From: Poseidonibacter parvus
Lineage (GTDB): Bacteria; Campylobacterota; Campylobacteria; Campylobacterales; Arcobacteraceae
Direction of reading: 5' to 3'
DNA: 64,000 bases
NCBI RefSeq assembly: GCF_001956695.1
Contig: NZ_CP019070.1
Coordinates: 2,666,001-2,730,000 of the forward strand
In this document: piece by piece, positions 38,788 through 48,278 of the stretch
Position numbering within the stretch: position 1 is the first letter of the stretch
Layout: each line of letters starts with the position of its first letter
Notes under the pieces: model-generated
Database searches by the model: none
What the model saw: the letters and a program-made list of their open reading frames with translations, nothing else
Told to the model about the DNA's origin: nothing
Program-made: the position numbers and the translations under genes

Positions 38788-40836
38788 TTACTCAATATGT
38801 GGATCAGGTTTTCCTAAATGGAAACCTTGGAATTCATCAACTCCTAATTCACTAACCAAATCAAACACCTCTTGTGAATGAATAAACTCTGCAATAACCC
38901 TTATATTTAAAGCTTTTGAGAATTCTATTATAGATTTTACCATTTCATATGAATTTTTATCCGTATTAATGTCTTTAATTAAAGAACCATCAATTTTTAT
39001 ATAGTCTGGTCTAATTTTTAAAATATGTGCAAAGTTAGAGTAACCTGTACCAAAATCATCAATTGCAATTTTAATACCTTGATTTCTATATTTCTCGATA
39101 AAATCTTCTAGGATAGTATAATCTGCAATATGGTCACTTTCTAATATTTCAAATACAATTCTTTTTTTGTTAACAGAATCAATTTTATCTAAGTTTTTAT
39201 CTAAAGATTCAACAAAATCTATATCTAAGATATCTTTGAAACTTAAGTTAAAAGATATTTGTTTATCAGTTCTATTTAAATCAGATAATGCTTTTGAAAT
39301 AACTTGATTTGATAATTGTAAATATTGCTTAGTTTTAACAGCAACATCTAAAAATAAATATGGAAGTAAATAAGTATCATTTCCTTCTTCATCTAAGTCT
39401 TTTATTCTCATTAATGTTTCATATTTTACTATTTCTTTGTCTTTGTTAAAAATAGGCTGATAAAATGGAGTTACTGTATTGTCTTTTAATGCACATTTGA
39501 TTTTTTCTCTCCAGAAAATTGATTTCTCAATAATCTCTTTTGTATCTAATTCATTATTGTAAACAAAGAATCTTTGATTATTTTTCTTAGCTTTCTTTAA
39601 AGCAATTCCCGCAGTTTTAAGTGGTTCTTCTTGTGCAATTGAAATTCCTAATGTAATATCGATAAATATTTCAATATCTAGTTCTTCAATAAGAATAGCT
39701 CTATTTTTAAATAATGTTGATAACTCATTAATGAATTGGTCATATTTAGAGAATCCCATCATTCTTTTATCTGTAACACTAAATACATTACCATGAATTC
39801 TATTTACAGTAACATTGTATTTATTAGCAAACTCATTTAAAACATTCGCTGTTTCAATTAAAACTAGATTACCAGTTGAGAAACCATAAAGTTCATTAAT
39901 ATCATCAAAAGAATCAATATCAACTAAAGCCACTGAAACAAAATCACAGTCTTTAATATCTTCTTGTAATGCATATCTATTTTTCAGATTTGTTAGCTCA
40001 TCGTAGTAAAGTTTGTCACTAATCTCTTTTGTTTTCTTTTGAACATGATCTTCTAATGTTTTTCTATTTGTTTCAACTTGATCAAGTAAAGTATTAAATT
40101 GATTTGCTAAAAAACCAATTTCATCTTTTGATTTTGGAGCTGATTCAAATTCATTAGTTTCTACTTGTGCTTTTTGAACTTCAGAGAACATCTTGTTAAT
40201 AGGAGCAACCACTTTTACAGTAATAAATATACCTATGATTGCAAGTACTACGAATAATAAAATCGAAATGTTTAAAATTAAAGAATTAATTCCATCAACA
40301 TAACTTGAGAAGTCTTCTTTATAAATTGAAGAAACTATGTACCAATCTAAACTTTTATTGTACTGTACCCACGAAATTTTTGGATAAGCATAGTTATAAA
40401 TGTCATATTGTTTATTCCATAAATATTCAAAAGCCGTTTTACTATTATATGATTTTTTAATTTCATCTAAAAAAAGTTTATTTTCAGAATTTGGAAGAAT
40501 TAGTTTTGATATATTTTTAGAGTCAAATTCATTACTTGAATCAATTACTACATTTCCTGAACTATCAAAAATATAAATTTGCCCAGTTTTTGCTAAAGTT
40601 ACACTACTTAATAATAGTTCAACTTCTTTTAGTAATAAATCTTTATTTTCAAAAGTCTTAGATTTATTATTTATTATTGAAACAACTTTATTAAATTGAA
40701 GTCTTTCATTTTTAATTTCTGTATCGCTTAAGTAAGTATTTACTTTTGGTGAAAGAAAAAATACGACAAAAAATAAGTAACCAAGCAATGCTATAATAAG
40801 CATCCAACCAATTTTTAAAAAGATTTTATTATTCAT
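38788..40836 (-). CDS. Membrane Cache-HAMP-GGDEF-EAL protein, likely c-di-GMP phosphodiesterase
   Basis: 682 residues: TM1 (about 8-28), a periplasmic Cache-type sensor (about 35-185, with TGQIYIFDSSGNVVIDS), TM2 (about 187-207), HAMP (about 208-260), a GGDEF-like domain (about 275-435) and an EAL domain (about 445-682). The GGDEF signature is replaced by HGNVF (348-352), so cyclase activity is unlikely. In the EAL domain the metal and catalytic residues are kept: ETL (473-475), NLS, FEILES, DDFGTG (593-598), YIKIDG and AEFIHS. It should hydrolyse c-di-GMP in response to an external ligand, which could feed into LapA-type adhesin control. Confidence 0.9.
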   Translation of the reverse strand: MNNKIFLKIGWMLIIALLGYLFFVVFFLSPKVNTYLSDTEIKNERLQFNKVVSIINNKSKTFENKDLLLKEVELLLSSVTLAKTGQIYIFDSSGNVVIDSSNEFDSKNISKLILPNSENKLFLDEIKKSYNSKTAFEYLWNKQYDIYNYAYPKISWVQYNKSLDWYIVSSIYKEDFSSYVDGINSLILNISILLFVVLAIIGIFITVKVVAPINKMFSEVQKAQVETNEFESAPKSKDEIGFLANQFNTLLDQVETNRKTLEDHVQKKTKEISDKLYYDELTNLKNRYALQEDIKDCDFVSVALVDIDSFDDINELYGFSTGNLVLIETANVLNEFANKYNVTVNRIHGNVFSVTDKRMMGFSKYDQFINELSTLFKNRAILIEELDIEIFIDITLGISIAQEEPLKTAGIALKKAKKNNQRFFVYNNELDTKEIIEKSIFWREKIKCALKDNTVTPFYQPIFNKDKEIVKYETLMRIKDLDEEGNDTYLLPYLFLDVAVKTKQYLQLSNQVISKALSDLNRTDKQISFNLSFKDILDIDFVESLDKNLDKIDSVNKKRIVFEILESDHIADYTILEDFIEKYRNQGIKIAIDDFGTGYSNFAHILKIRPDYIKIDGSLIKDINTDKNSYEMVKSIIEFSKALNIRVIAEFIHSQEVFDLVSELGVDEFQGFHLGKPDPHIE

Positions 40837-40901
40837 AGTTATTCCAATTCTTTAGTTATGATTATTATAGCAAAATTATTTTTTGTTATTTATTAAGAAA
40901 A

Positions 40902-41708
40902 TTATATTTCTTTTGCTATAACTTGTCCGAATCTAACATCTTGATTTAATAATTCTTCTATTTCAACACTATTTTCTTCCCATAGCATTACTACAGTTGA
41001 ACCCATTTTAAAGTAACCTAAACAATCACCTTTAGAAATTTGTACATTTTCATATTCATATACTTTTATTTCTGCTGTATCTAAATTTGTTTCAACTTTT
41101 GGTTCGAATTCAAATACCATTTGACCAACATTAAGAGCACCTACAAAAACCATATAAAATAGCTTTCCATTTTTTTCACACTCTATAATAACTCTTTCAT
41201 TTTGTACAAATAAATCAAGTTCTTTATTTAAATATTTTAAATTTACAGGATATAATTTTCCTGGAACATGAATAAGTTTTTTAAGATTAAAATCACTAGG
41301 AGCATGATATCTATGGTAATCTTTTGGTGATAAATAAAAATTCATAAATGAACCATTTTTAATTTTTTCTATTTTATCGTTGCAGTAGTAAGTTAATAAA
41401 TCTTCTACACTATATTCCATTCCTTTAATTTGTAAAGCAATATCATCTTCTATTTTTCCACATTCAGTTATCAAACTATCAGTTGGAGAAATAACTACAT
41501 TTTTATCTTCATTAATTTCTCTATTTATTTCTAATTCTCTTGTAAATAAAGCATTTAAAGATTTATAAAATTTTGGTTTTTTAAACTCACTCATATCTAA
41601 ACCTAAAAATTTTACGTATCCTGCATTTATAGTTTTTTGAATAAATGAAGGAAACTCTTTTTTTGCAAATTTTCCAAAGTTCTGAGAAATTAAATTTGTA
41701 ATATGCAT
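40902..41708 (-). CDS. psd: Phosphatidylserine decarboxylase
   Basis: A 268-residue membrane-associated enzyme that makes phosphatidylethanolamine. The self-cleavage motif is MGST near residue 237, where Ser becomes the pyruvoyl group of the alpha chain. SPTDSLITECG and YLSPKDYHRYHAP, with the family His residues, are present. The length suits the bacterial short form. Monocistronic, divergent from the Cys-rich gene at 41839. Confidence 0.95.
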   Translation of the reverse strand: MHITNLISQNFGKFAKKEFPSFIQKTINAGYVKFLGLDMSEFKKPKFYKSLNALFTRELEINREINEDKNVVISPTDSLITECGKIEDDIALQIKGMEYSVEDLLTYYCNDKIEKIKNGSFMNFYLSPKDYHRYHAPSDFNLKKLIHVPGKLYPVNLKYLNKELDLFVQNERVIIECEKNGKLFYMVFVGALNVGQMVFEFEPKVETNLDTAEIKVYEYENVQISKGDCLGYFKMGSTVVMLWEENSVEIEELLNQDVRFGQVIAKEI

Positions 41709-41838
41709 TTTGTTCCTTTTGTATTAATAATTGAGATATTTTATCTATATTTACTTCTTAAATGGCTTTAATAAATTAAATTGCACTTTTTAGCTATTAT
41801 TTCAGCATTAAAATTTATAAATTATATAAGGAGTTTTT

Positions 41839-42078
41839 GTGTACAAAATAGTTGTAGCAAACCAGTGCGCATGTTTTAAAAAAAGTAGTTTAGAAAGTAA
41901 TATAAAGTTTCAATCAAAAGATGATGCACTTATGAAAGCATTAGAAATGAAGAGTACAATGAATAAAGATTTTTGTAAAAAGCATGAGTTTGAAGTAGAA
42001 GAAATGTATAACAATTTTGTTATAAAATTTTATTCAGATGCAAGAGATAATTGCTGTGGAAATGGTTGTTGTAGTTAA
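41839..42078 (+). CDS. Small Cys-rich protein of unknown function
   Basis: A 79-residue protein starting at GTG 41839, with AAGGAG five nt upstream. Cysteines are at 10, 12, 46, 72, 73, 77 and 78, with a CAC motif early and a C-terminal CCGNGCC. The middle part (about 20-66) looks like a small alpha-beta fold. Metal or thiol chemistry is suggested by the Cys pattern, but I do not recognise a function. Divergent from psd; tail-to-tail with mltA. Confidence 0.75.
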   Translation: MYKIVVANQCACFKKSSLESNIKFQSKDDALMKALEMKSTMNKDFCKKHEFEVEEMYNNFVIKFYSDARDNCCGNGCCS

Positions 42079-42090
42079 GAAAGTTTTCTT

Positions 42091-43203
42091 TTAATCAACT
42101 ACAACATTAGGAATTAGCATAAAAAGTCTTCCTTCTTCTTTCATAAGACCTGCTAATTCCATCGCTTCATCTCCATATCCTAAAAAATAATCTGCTCTTA
42201 TTTCACCTTTAATTGCACCACCTGTATCTGCTGCAATTACAAGTTTATTAATAGCTTTTTTTGTTTTTGGATTTGATGTTTCTAAGAATACTGGCATGCC
42301 TAAAGGGATATATCTTCTATCAACTGCAATATTTCTTTTTGCTACTAAAGGTACATTCAAACTTCCTGTTGCTGTTTGTTTTTTTTCAGTAAAGAAAACA
42401 TAACTAGGATTATAGTTTAATATTTCATCAACTTTTAGTGGATTTTGTAATAAAAAAGCTTTTATAGTTTGTAAACTCACTTCTTCTTTTTCTAAGTAAC
42501 CATCTTCTATTAATTTTTTACCAATTGATCTATATTTTCTTCCATTTTGATTTGCATAGCCAACATTAATTAACTCTCCATTATCTAATAAAACTCGTCC
42601 AGAGCCTTGAACTTGTAAAAAAAACAAATCAATTTTATCTTCAACATAACAAAGAACTTCTAAATCATCTCTTTTTTCAATTTGCTCTCTTGTATCATAA
42701 GGATAATATCTTCCTTTTTTTAGTTTTGCTTTATATCTTAAATGCTTAAAATTTGAATGTCTTTTTTTATTTTTAATTGTTACTAAATCTTTTGGAGTTT
42801 TATATATTGGATATGGATATAAATCAGACTTTGTTCTACTTCCATAAAGTAAAGGTTCGTAATAGCCTGTGATTAAACCAGTATCACCTGTACTTGAAAC
42901 TAAAACTTTTGGTGTAAAGTTTTTTGTAAAAAACTCTTTTCCATTAGTAAAATCTAGCGAGTTTTCACATACATCTTTAAATTGTTCTTTTCTTTTTGAT
43001 TTTGTACAAGCTTTTTTAAATACATCAAGCGCTAAGTCTAAGTCATCATCATAAAAGCCATCTAAATAGTCAAAGGGAGTTTTTTTTATTTTTGTAAGTT
43101 GTTTCGTTTTTTCAGTAGGTTTTACTTCTGGTAATACTCCATTTTTTGTAGTACAACCAATAAATAAAAAGAGTAAAAATGTAATAAATAAATAATGTTT
43201 CAA
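42091..43203 (-). CDS. mltA: Membrane-bound lytic murein transglycosylase A
   Basis: A 370-residue lipoprotein precursor: TTG start at 43203 and lipobox FIGC with Cys17. MltA cleaves peptidoglycan glycan strands to 1,6-anhydro products. Family motifs: TGYYEPLLYGSR, DLFFLQVQGSGR, YIPLGMPVFLET and the catalytic Asp in AADTGGAIKG. An inverted repeat upstream (about 43207-43228) has no T-run. It follows the small membrane protein gene of the dnaK region. Confidence 0.95.
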   Translation of the reverse strand: MKHYLFITFLLFLFIGCTTKNGVLPEVKPTEKTKQLTKIKKTPFDYLDGFYDDDLDLALDVFKKACTKSKRKEQFKDVCENSLDFTNGKEFFTKNFTPKVLVSSTGDTGLITGYYEPLLYGSRTKSDLYPYPIYKTPKDLVTIKNKKRHSNFKHLRYKAKLKKGRYYPYDTREQIEKRDDLEVLCYVEDKIDLFFLQVQGSGRVLLDNGELINVGYANQNGRKYRSIGKKLIEDGYLEKEEVSLQTIKAFLLQNPLKVDEILNYNPSYVFFTEKKQTATGSLNVPLVAKRNIAVDRRYIPLGMPVFLETSNPKTKKAINKLVIAADTGGAIKGEIRADYFLGYGDEAMELAGLMKEEGRLFMLIPNVVVD

Positions 43204-43238
43204 AGTACTAATCCCAAGTTTTTTGGAATTATATCCAC

Positions 43239-43517
43239 TTAAGAGTTATAAACTTCCTTAAGTCCACACGATTTGCATCTATATTCAATATCTGGAACAC
43301 CAGAGCATCCACCACCTTTTAATATTTTAGCACTTATAACTTCTTGTGTAAAAGTTGTTTTTGTATTATCATCAAAAAAAGTTTTTGTTTTTTCTTTACA
43401 ATCTGGGCATTCGCCTGATTTTAATTTATCTAATCTTGAGTTTTTGCTTTTGAAGTATTGTAATACAGAGAATATTACAATTAAAAAAGTAAGTAGTAGA
43501 AATATTATTGTTTGCAT
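43239..43517 (-). CDS. Small membrane protein with zinc-ribbon-like cysteines
   Basis: A 92-residue protein with one N-terminal membrane segment (about 3-20) and a cytoplasmic or periplasmic tail with CPDC (37-40), Cys71 and CKSC (81-84), a spacing suited to one zinc site. It lies 11 nt after dnaK in the same direction, so it may be co-transcribed with the heat-shock operon. I do not recognise the family. Confidence 0.7.
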   Translation of the reverse strand: MQTIIFLLLTFLIVIFSVLQYFKSKNSRLDKLKSGECPDCKEKTKTFFDDNTKTTFTQEVISAKILKGGGCSGVPDIEYRCKSCGLKEVYNS

Positions 43518-43528
43518 GAAGCAGAGAT

Positions 43529-45424
43529 TTACTCTACTTCAGCATCGATAACATCGTCATCGTCTTTTTTAGCTTTTTTGTTTGGTTGTTCACCAGCAGC
43601 ACCTGCTTGATCTCCATCTTCTTTTTTATACATAGCTTCTGCTAATTTATGAGATTTTTCAGTTAAAGCTTTCACTTTTTCTTCAATTTGCTCTTTAGTA
43701 GCATTTTCATCTTTTAATAATTCTTCAAGTTCAGCTGCTGAATCAACGATTGCTTTACTTTCTTCTTCAGAAACTGCATCAGGGTTTTCTTCTAATGTTT
43801 TCTTAGTTGAATGTAATAAAGCATCAGCTTGGTTTCTTACTTCAATTACTTCTTTTTTCTTAGCATCTGCATCTTTGTTTGCTTCAGCTTCATTTACCAT
43901 TTTTTCGATTTCTTCATCGCTAAGTCCAGATGAACCAGAAATAGTAATTTTATTTTCTTTACCAGTTCCTTTATCTTTAGCAGATACATTTAAAACACCA
44001 TTTGCATCAATATCAAATGTTACTTCAATTTGAGGAACACCTCTTGGAGCAGCAGGGATATCAGATAATTCAAACATACCTAAAGATTTATTATCTTTAG
44101 CAAATTCTCTTTCACCTTGTCCTACGTGAATAGATACTGCTGGTTGGTTATCTTCAGCTGTTGAGAATACTTGAGATTTTTTAACAGGAATTGTAGTTCC
44201 CTTTTCAATTAATTTAGTTAAAACACCACCTAAAGTTTCAATTCCTAGTGATAATGGAGTAACGTCAAGTAATAATACATCTTTAACATCACCTTTTAAT
44301 ACACCAGCTTGAACAGCAGCACCTGCAGCTACAACTTCATCAGGGTTAACACCTTTATTTAAATCTTTTCCAAAGAATTCTCTTACAACTTCATTTGCTT
44401 TTGGTAATCTAGTAGATCCACCAACCATAATGATTTCTTCAATTTCATCTTTATCTAAACCAGCATCTTTTAAAGCAACTTTGATGTGCTCTAAAGTTTC
44501 AGTAATTAAATCTTCAGTCATTGATTCAAACTTAGCTCTTGTTAATGATTTAACTAAGTGAACAGGACCAGCTGAACCCATAGAGATAAATGGTAAGTTA
44601 ATTTCTGTTGATTCAGCTGAAGATAATTCTTTCTTAGCATTTTCAGCAGCATCTTTTAATCTTTGTAATGCCATTTTGTCATTTTTAACATCGAAACCAT
44701 TTTCAGATTCAAATTCTTTTGCTAACCAATCAATAATTGCATTATCAAAATCATCTCCACCTAAGAATGCATTACCATCTGTTGATAAAACTTCAAAAGT
44801 ACCATCACCAATTTCAAGCGCAGTAACATCAAAAGTACCACCACCTAAATCATATACTAATACTTTTTCTTCACCTTTTTTGTCTAAACCATAAGCTAAT
44901 GATGCAGCTGTTGGCTCATTAATAATTCTTAATACATTAAGTCCAGCAATTGTTCCAGCTTCTTGAGTTGCTTTTCTTTGTGCATCATTAAAATAAGCTG
45001 GTACTGTAATAACAGCATCAGTTACAGGAGCACCAAGATATTCTTCTGCATCTGTTTTTAATTTTCCTAAAATTTTTGCAGAAATTTCTTGAGGAGTATA
45101 TACTTTATCTCCAATTTCAACTGCTGCTGCACCGTTTCTATCAACGATTTTATATCCAACTTTAGATTGTGCTTCTTTAGCATTTTCTTCGTCCATCATT
45201 AAACCCATAATTCTTTTTACAGAATAAATAGTTTTTTCAGGATTTGTAATAGCTTGTCTTTTTGCAGGATCACCTACTAAAACTTCACCTTTATCTGTGA
45301 ATGCTACGATTGAAGGAGTTGTATTTTTCCCTTCTTTATTAGGTATAACTTTCGCTTCACCACCTTCATAAACTGCCATACAAGAGTTTGTAGTTCCTAA
45401 GTCAATTCCAATTACTTTACTCAT
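43529..45424 (-). CDS. dnaK: Chaperone DnaK (Hsp70)
   Basis: 631 residues. ATPase domain with [14 protein letters not shown] at the start, [12 protein letters not shown] and [14 protein letters not shown]; substrate domain with [15 protein letters not shown]; Lys/Asp-rich lid and a C-terminal [11 protein letters not shown] tail that could bind co-chaperones. Third gene of hrcA-grpE-dnaK; an 88-nt gap with no terminator separates it from grpE. dnaJ is not in the window. Confidence 0.99.
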   Translation of the reverse strand: MSKVIGIDLGTTNSCMAVYEGGEAKVIPNKEGKNTTPSIVAFTDKGEVLVGDPAKRQAITNPEKTIYSVKRIMGLMMDEENAKEAQSKVGYKIVDRNGAAAVEIGDKVYTPQEISAKILGKLKTDAEEYLGAPVTDAVITVPAYFNDAQRKATQEAGTIAGLNVLRIINEPTAASLAYGLDKKGEEKVLVYDLGGGTFDVTALEIGDGTFEVLSTDGNAFLGGDDFDNAIIDWLAKEFESENGFDVKNDKMALQRLKDAAENAKKELSSAESTEINLPFISMGSAGPVHLVKSLTRAKFESMTEDLITETLEHIKVALKDAGLDKDEIEEIIMVGGSTRLPKANEVVREFFGKDLNKGVNPDEVVAAGAAVQAGVLKGDVKDVLLLDVTPLSLGIETLGGVLTKLIEKGTTIPVKKSQVFSTAEDNQPAVSIHVGQGEREFAKDNKSLGMFELSDIPAAPRGVPQIEVTFDIDANGVLNVSAKDKGTGKENKITISGSSGLSDEEIEKMVNEAEANKDADAKKKEVIEVRNQADALLHSTKKTLEENPDAVSEEESKAIVDSAAELEELLKDENATKEQIEEKVKALTEKSHKLAEAMYKKEDGDQAGAAGEQPNKKAKKDDDDVIDAEVE

Positions 45425-45512
45425 TTTTCTTCCTTATCAAGTTTTATTTTTTAATTTAATTTTTGTCTAATTCATTCTAGTTTTTTGACATTACGGTCAA
45501 CGCTTATTAAAT

Positions 45513-46079
45513 CTATTTCTTACAAATAGAAACCATTGCTGGTCTCAATAATCTTTCTTTTAATTTATAACCTTTTTGAAGTCTTTGAACAATTTGTCCA
45601 TCTTCATGATCTGGGCTATCAATTTGCATTACAGCATCGTGGAAGTTTGGATCAAAATCTCCATCTGTTTCTACTGTTGAAATATCATGTTTTTCAAAAG
45701 CTGTATAGAAGTTTTTAATTGTTAACTCAACACCTTCTTTTAATTTTGCTAATAATTCATCAGCTGGCATATCTTTTGCTGCTTCTTCTGCTGCTAGTGC
45801 CATTTCCAAAGAATCAATTGGTGCTAATAAATCTTTTGCAAATTTTTCACTTGCATAATCAATTGCATTATATTTTTCTTTTTCTAATCTTTTTTTAATA
45901 TTTTCAAAATCAGCATGTACTCTTAAATACTTATCTTCTGCCTCTTTTAATTTTTCTTCTAATTCAGCTTTAACGCTTTCAACTGTTTCTTCTTTTGCTG
46001 GTACTTCATCTGTTATAACTTCCGTTTCAGTCTCTTGTACTTCTTCTGTTTGTAATTCTTCTTTTTTTTCTTCGCTCAA
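45513..46079 (-). CDS. grpE: Nucleotide exchange factor GrpE
   Basis: 188 residues; TTG start at 46079 with AGGAG six nt upstream. An acidic, disordered N-terminus and long coiled coil (about 1-100) lead to the C-terminal beta domain with FDPNFHDAVMQI and GYKLKERLLRPAMVSI. It speeds ADP release from DnaK. Nine nt after hrcA. Confidence 0.97.
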   Translation of the reverse strand: MSEEKKEELQTEEVQETETEVITDEVPAKEETVESVKAELEEKLKEAEDKYLRVHADFENIKKRLEKEKYNAIDYASEKFAKDLLAPIDSLEMALAAEEAAKDMPADELLAKLKEGVELTIKNFYTAFEKHDISTVETDGDFDPNFHDAVMQIDSPDHEDGQIVQRLQKGYKLKERLLRPAMVSICKK

Positions 46080-46088
46080 GTTTTTCTC

Positions 46089-46880
46089 CTAAAAAGTTGT
46101 AATTTTTTTATAAAAATATTCATAATTTTTTGGAAGTTGCCCAATTACTAGCATCTTCACATCTTCGTTATTAATTTTGCAATAATGACAAATACCTATA
46201 TATCCAATAGGTAAGAAACCTTCAAAATATAAACCTTCATCCAATTCATCTAAAATTTGACCTTTTAAAAACTTATTTATAGTCAATTCATCAAAATCAT
46301 ATGTTAAGGCAAGATTTAAAAACTCTTTATAATTAAAGATTTCAAAATCTGAATTTTGTAAAGTTTGGTTAATAGCTTCACAAATGTCATAAGCTCCAAC
46401 ATCTTTAGATATTTTTAAAATATCTTTTAACGTAAGACCTCTCATATCTTGTAAAAATCTATATAATGCATCTGAAAACTTAACAGATATGGCAAATGAA
46501 GAAAATTCTAATATCATATATTTATCTTCTACATTTAAAACATCTTTTAAAATATCAGACTTTTCTTTTTTAATAAATACTGATACTTCTACTTCAGAAG
46601 CATAATATTGTAATGCTTTTAAATTTATATCTGTAACATCAAAATTAAGTTTTGTTTTCCAATACTCTTTTAAAGCTTCAGTTGTTGGAGTTCTTCCACT
46701 ACTTATATGCTCTTGAGCTAGATAACCTTCATCACCTAATTTTTTAAAATAACCTCTAATTGTTGCAGGAGAATAAGTGATATCATACATAGATTTTAAC
46801 TGCGTAGAACCAATTGGTTCTAAGTGTTCTATATATGCTTTAATAATAGACTGTAATAAAAACTCTTTTTTATCAATCAT
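46089..46880 (-). CDS. hrcA: Heat-inducible transcription repressor HrcA
   Basis: 263 residues, shorter than the 340-residue form of many bacteria but normal for Campylobacterota. N-terminal winged helix (ITYSPATIRGYFKKLGDEGYL and SSGRTPTTEALKEYW) binds CIRCE; the remaining dimerisation/effector domain is reduced. It represses its own operon. The CIRCE element and a strong promoter lie directly upstream. Confidence 0.94.
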   Translation of the reverse strand: MIDKKEFLLQSIIKAYIEHLEPIGSTQLKSMYDITYSPATIRGYFKKLGDEGYLAQEHISSGRTPTTEALKEYWKTKLNFDVTDINLKALQYYASEVEVSVFIKKEKSDILKDVLNVEDKYMILEFSSFAISVKFSDALYRFLQDMRGLTLKDILKISKDVGAYDICEAINQTLQNSDFEIFNYKEFLNLALTYDFDELTINKFLKGQILDELDEGLYFEGFLPIGYIGICHYCKINNEDVKMLVIGQLPKNYEYFYKKITTF

Positions 46881-46900
46881 TTTACAACCATTTTAATTTA

Positions 46901-46927
46901 TTAGCACTCATTGTCTTAAACTGCTAA
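46901..46927 (-). promoter_or_regulatory. CIRCE operator (HrcA site) with a degenerate half
   Basis: TTAGCACTC (46901-46909), 9-nt spacer, AACTGCTAA (46919-46927). The consensus right arm is GAGTGCTAA, so 7 of 9 bases match there while the left arm is perfect. It overlaps the expected transcription start just after the -10 box. Confidence 0.9.
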
Positions 46928-46930
46928 AGA

Positions 46931-46960
46931 ATTATAACCTATTGAGTGTATATTTGTCAA
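46931..46960 (-). promoter_or_regulatory. Promoter of the hrcA-grpE-dnaK operon
   Basis: TTGACA (46955-46960) and TATAAT (46931-46936), 18 nt apart, on the minus strand. Both boxes match the vegetative consensus, fitting CIRCE-based repression rather than an alternative sigma factor. The rest of the gap up to 47190 is A+T-rich with nothing further recognised. Confidence 0.85.
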
Positions 46961-47190
46961 GTAGTTTTATAAATAAATTCATAATTACTAAAAAAATCCC
47001 TTATTTAGGCATTTTAAAAAGGTTTTATTTTTGAGATTTATAATATTTACTTCAAAAATAGGAAATCTTTATTTGTATGTTTTAAGCTTATATAAATTAT
47101 AGATTCGCTAAATTTGTAACTTAATTGTAATTAATGTATTATTTATATGATACTAATAATTAAATTGCATGATATATAGTACTAAGATGC

Positions 47191-47196
47191 TATAAT
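47191..47196 (+). promoter_or_regulatory. Candidate -10 box of the TAXI-TRAP operon
   Basis: TATAAT, 26 nt before the ATG of the binding-protein gene. The nearest -35-like TTGCAT is 20 nt away, which is too far, so the promoter may rely on the -10 alone, as is common in Campylobacterota. Confidence 0.45.
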
Positions 47197-47222
47197 ACAT
47201 AAATAAATTAAAAGGAAGAAAA

Positions 47223-48167
47223 ATGAAAAAAATCGCAACAATGACTTTATTAGGTGCTTTAACAATTCCAGCATTCGCAGCTGAGTTTGTTACTATAGGA
47301 ACTGGTGGTGTTACTGGTACTTATTATCCAACAGGTGGTGCTATTTGTAGACTTGTAAACAAGTACAAGAAGGAAACAAAAATCAGATGTTCAGTTGAAT
47401 CAACTGGTGGTTCTGTTTACAATATTAATACTATTAAAAATGGTGAATTAGATTTTGGTATTGCACAATCTGATGTTGTATATCAAGCTTCTAATGGAAC
47501 TGGTAAATTTGATGGTAAACAAGTTAAAAAATTAAAATCTGTTATGGCTATCTACCCTGAATTATTAACATTAGTTACAAGAAAAGATGCAAATATTAAT
47601 GGTATTGCAGATGTTAAAGGTAAAAGAATTAACTTAGGAAACCCAGGTTCAGGTAATGAAGCTACAGCTTTAACTTTATTTGATGCAAGTGGAATTAAAA
47701 AAGATGATTTATCATTTGCTGGTGCTTTAAAAGCTTCTGAAATGCCTGATGCATTAAGAGATAATAAAATTGATGGTTACTTCTACATGGTAGGACATCC
47801 AACTGCAAATATCAAAGATGCTTCTAATTCTGTTGATGTAAAAATCACTCCTTTAGAAGGTTCAAATATTGACTCATTAATCAAAAAATATCCATATTTT
47901 GCAAAAGCTGATGTTCCAGCTGGAATGTACAAAGGTAACCCTGATGCAACTCCTACATTTGGTGTTAAAGCGGTATTAGTTACAAGTGATGATGTAAGTG
48001 AAAAAGCTGTTTATACAGTAATCAAAGCTATTTTAGAAAACTTTGATGATTTCAAAAAACTTCACCCAGCATACAGCAACATTACTAAAAAATCTTTATT
48101 AGATGGTTTATCTGCTCCATTACATGAAGGTGCTAAAAAATACTTCAAAGAAGCAGGATTATTATAA
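47223..48167 (+). CDS. TAXI-family TRAP transporter substrate-binding protein
   Basis: A 314-residue periplasmic protein with a signal peptide ending in PAFA-A (about 19). The domain opens with VTIGTGGVTGTYYPTGGAICRLVN and has ESTGGSVYNINTI and GELDFGIAQSDVVYQA, typical of the TAXI group of solute receptors. Such systems are linked to carboxylates and amino acids, but the substrate here is unknown. It is first in a two-gene operon with the fused permease; two hairpins separate them. Confidence 0.95.
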   Translation: MKKIATMTLLGALTIPAFAAEFVTIGTGGVTGTYYPTGGAICRLVNKYKKETKIRCSVESTGGSVYNINTIKNGELDFGIAQSDVVYQASNGTGKFDGKQVKKLKSVMAIYPELLTLVTRKDANINGIADVKGKRINLGNPGSGNEATALTLFDASGIKKDDLSFAGALKASEMPDALRDNKIDGYFYMVGHPTANIKDASNSVDVKITPLEGSNIDSLIKKYPYFAKADVPAGMYKGNPDATPTFGVKAVLVTSDDVSEKAVYTVIKAILENFDDFKKLHPAYSNITKKSLLDGLSAPLHEGAKKYFKEAGLL

Positions 48168-48177
48168 TCCTTACTAT

Positions 48178-48201
48178 TTTCAAGAGCTTCGGCTCTTGAA
48201 A
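48178..48201 (+). terminator. UUCG-capped hairpin after the TAXI binding-protein gene
   Basis: A perfect 10-bp stem (48178-48187 with 48192-48201) closed by a TTCG tetraloop, followed by CAATTTTTA. It lies 10 nt after the stop. It may be a leaky terminator or an mRNA stabiliser that gives more receptor than permease. Confidence 0.75.
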
Positions 48202-48210
48202 CAATTTTTA

Positions 48211-48240
48211 TACTTCATTTAAATTTCTTTAAATGAAGTA
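48211..48240 (+). other. Second perfect hairpin between receptor and permease genes
   Basis: A 13-bp perfect inverted repeat (48211-48223 and 48228-48240) with a 4-nt TTTC loop, starting 9 nt after the first hairpin. It is A+T-rich with no T-run behind it, so it is not a standard terminator. It lies 38 nt before the permease ATG. Confidence 0.7.
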
Positions 48241-48278
48241 TGACAAATATCAAATTATAAATACTGAAAGGATTTACT

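Noticed and set aside
43207-43228. Inverted repeat upstream of mltA as a terminator
   Set aside because: The stem is short with a G-U pair and has no T-run on the relevant strand.
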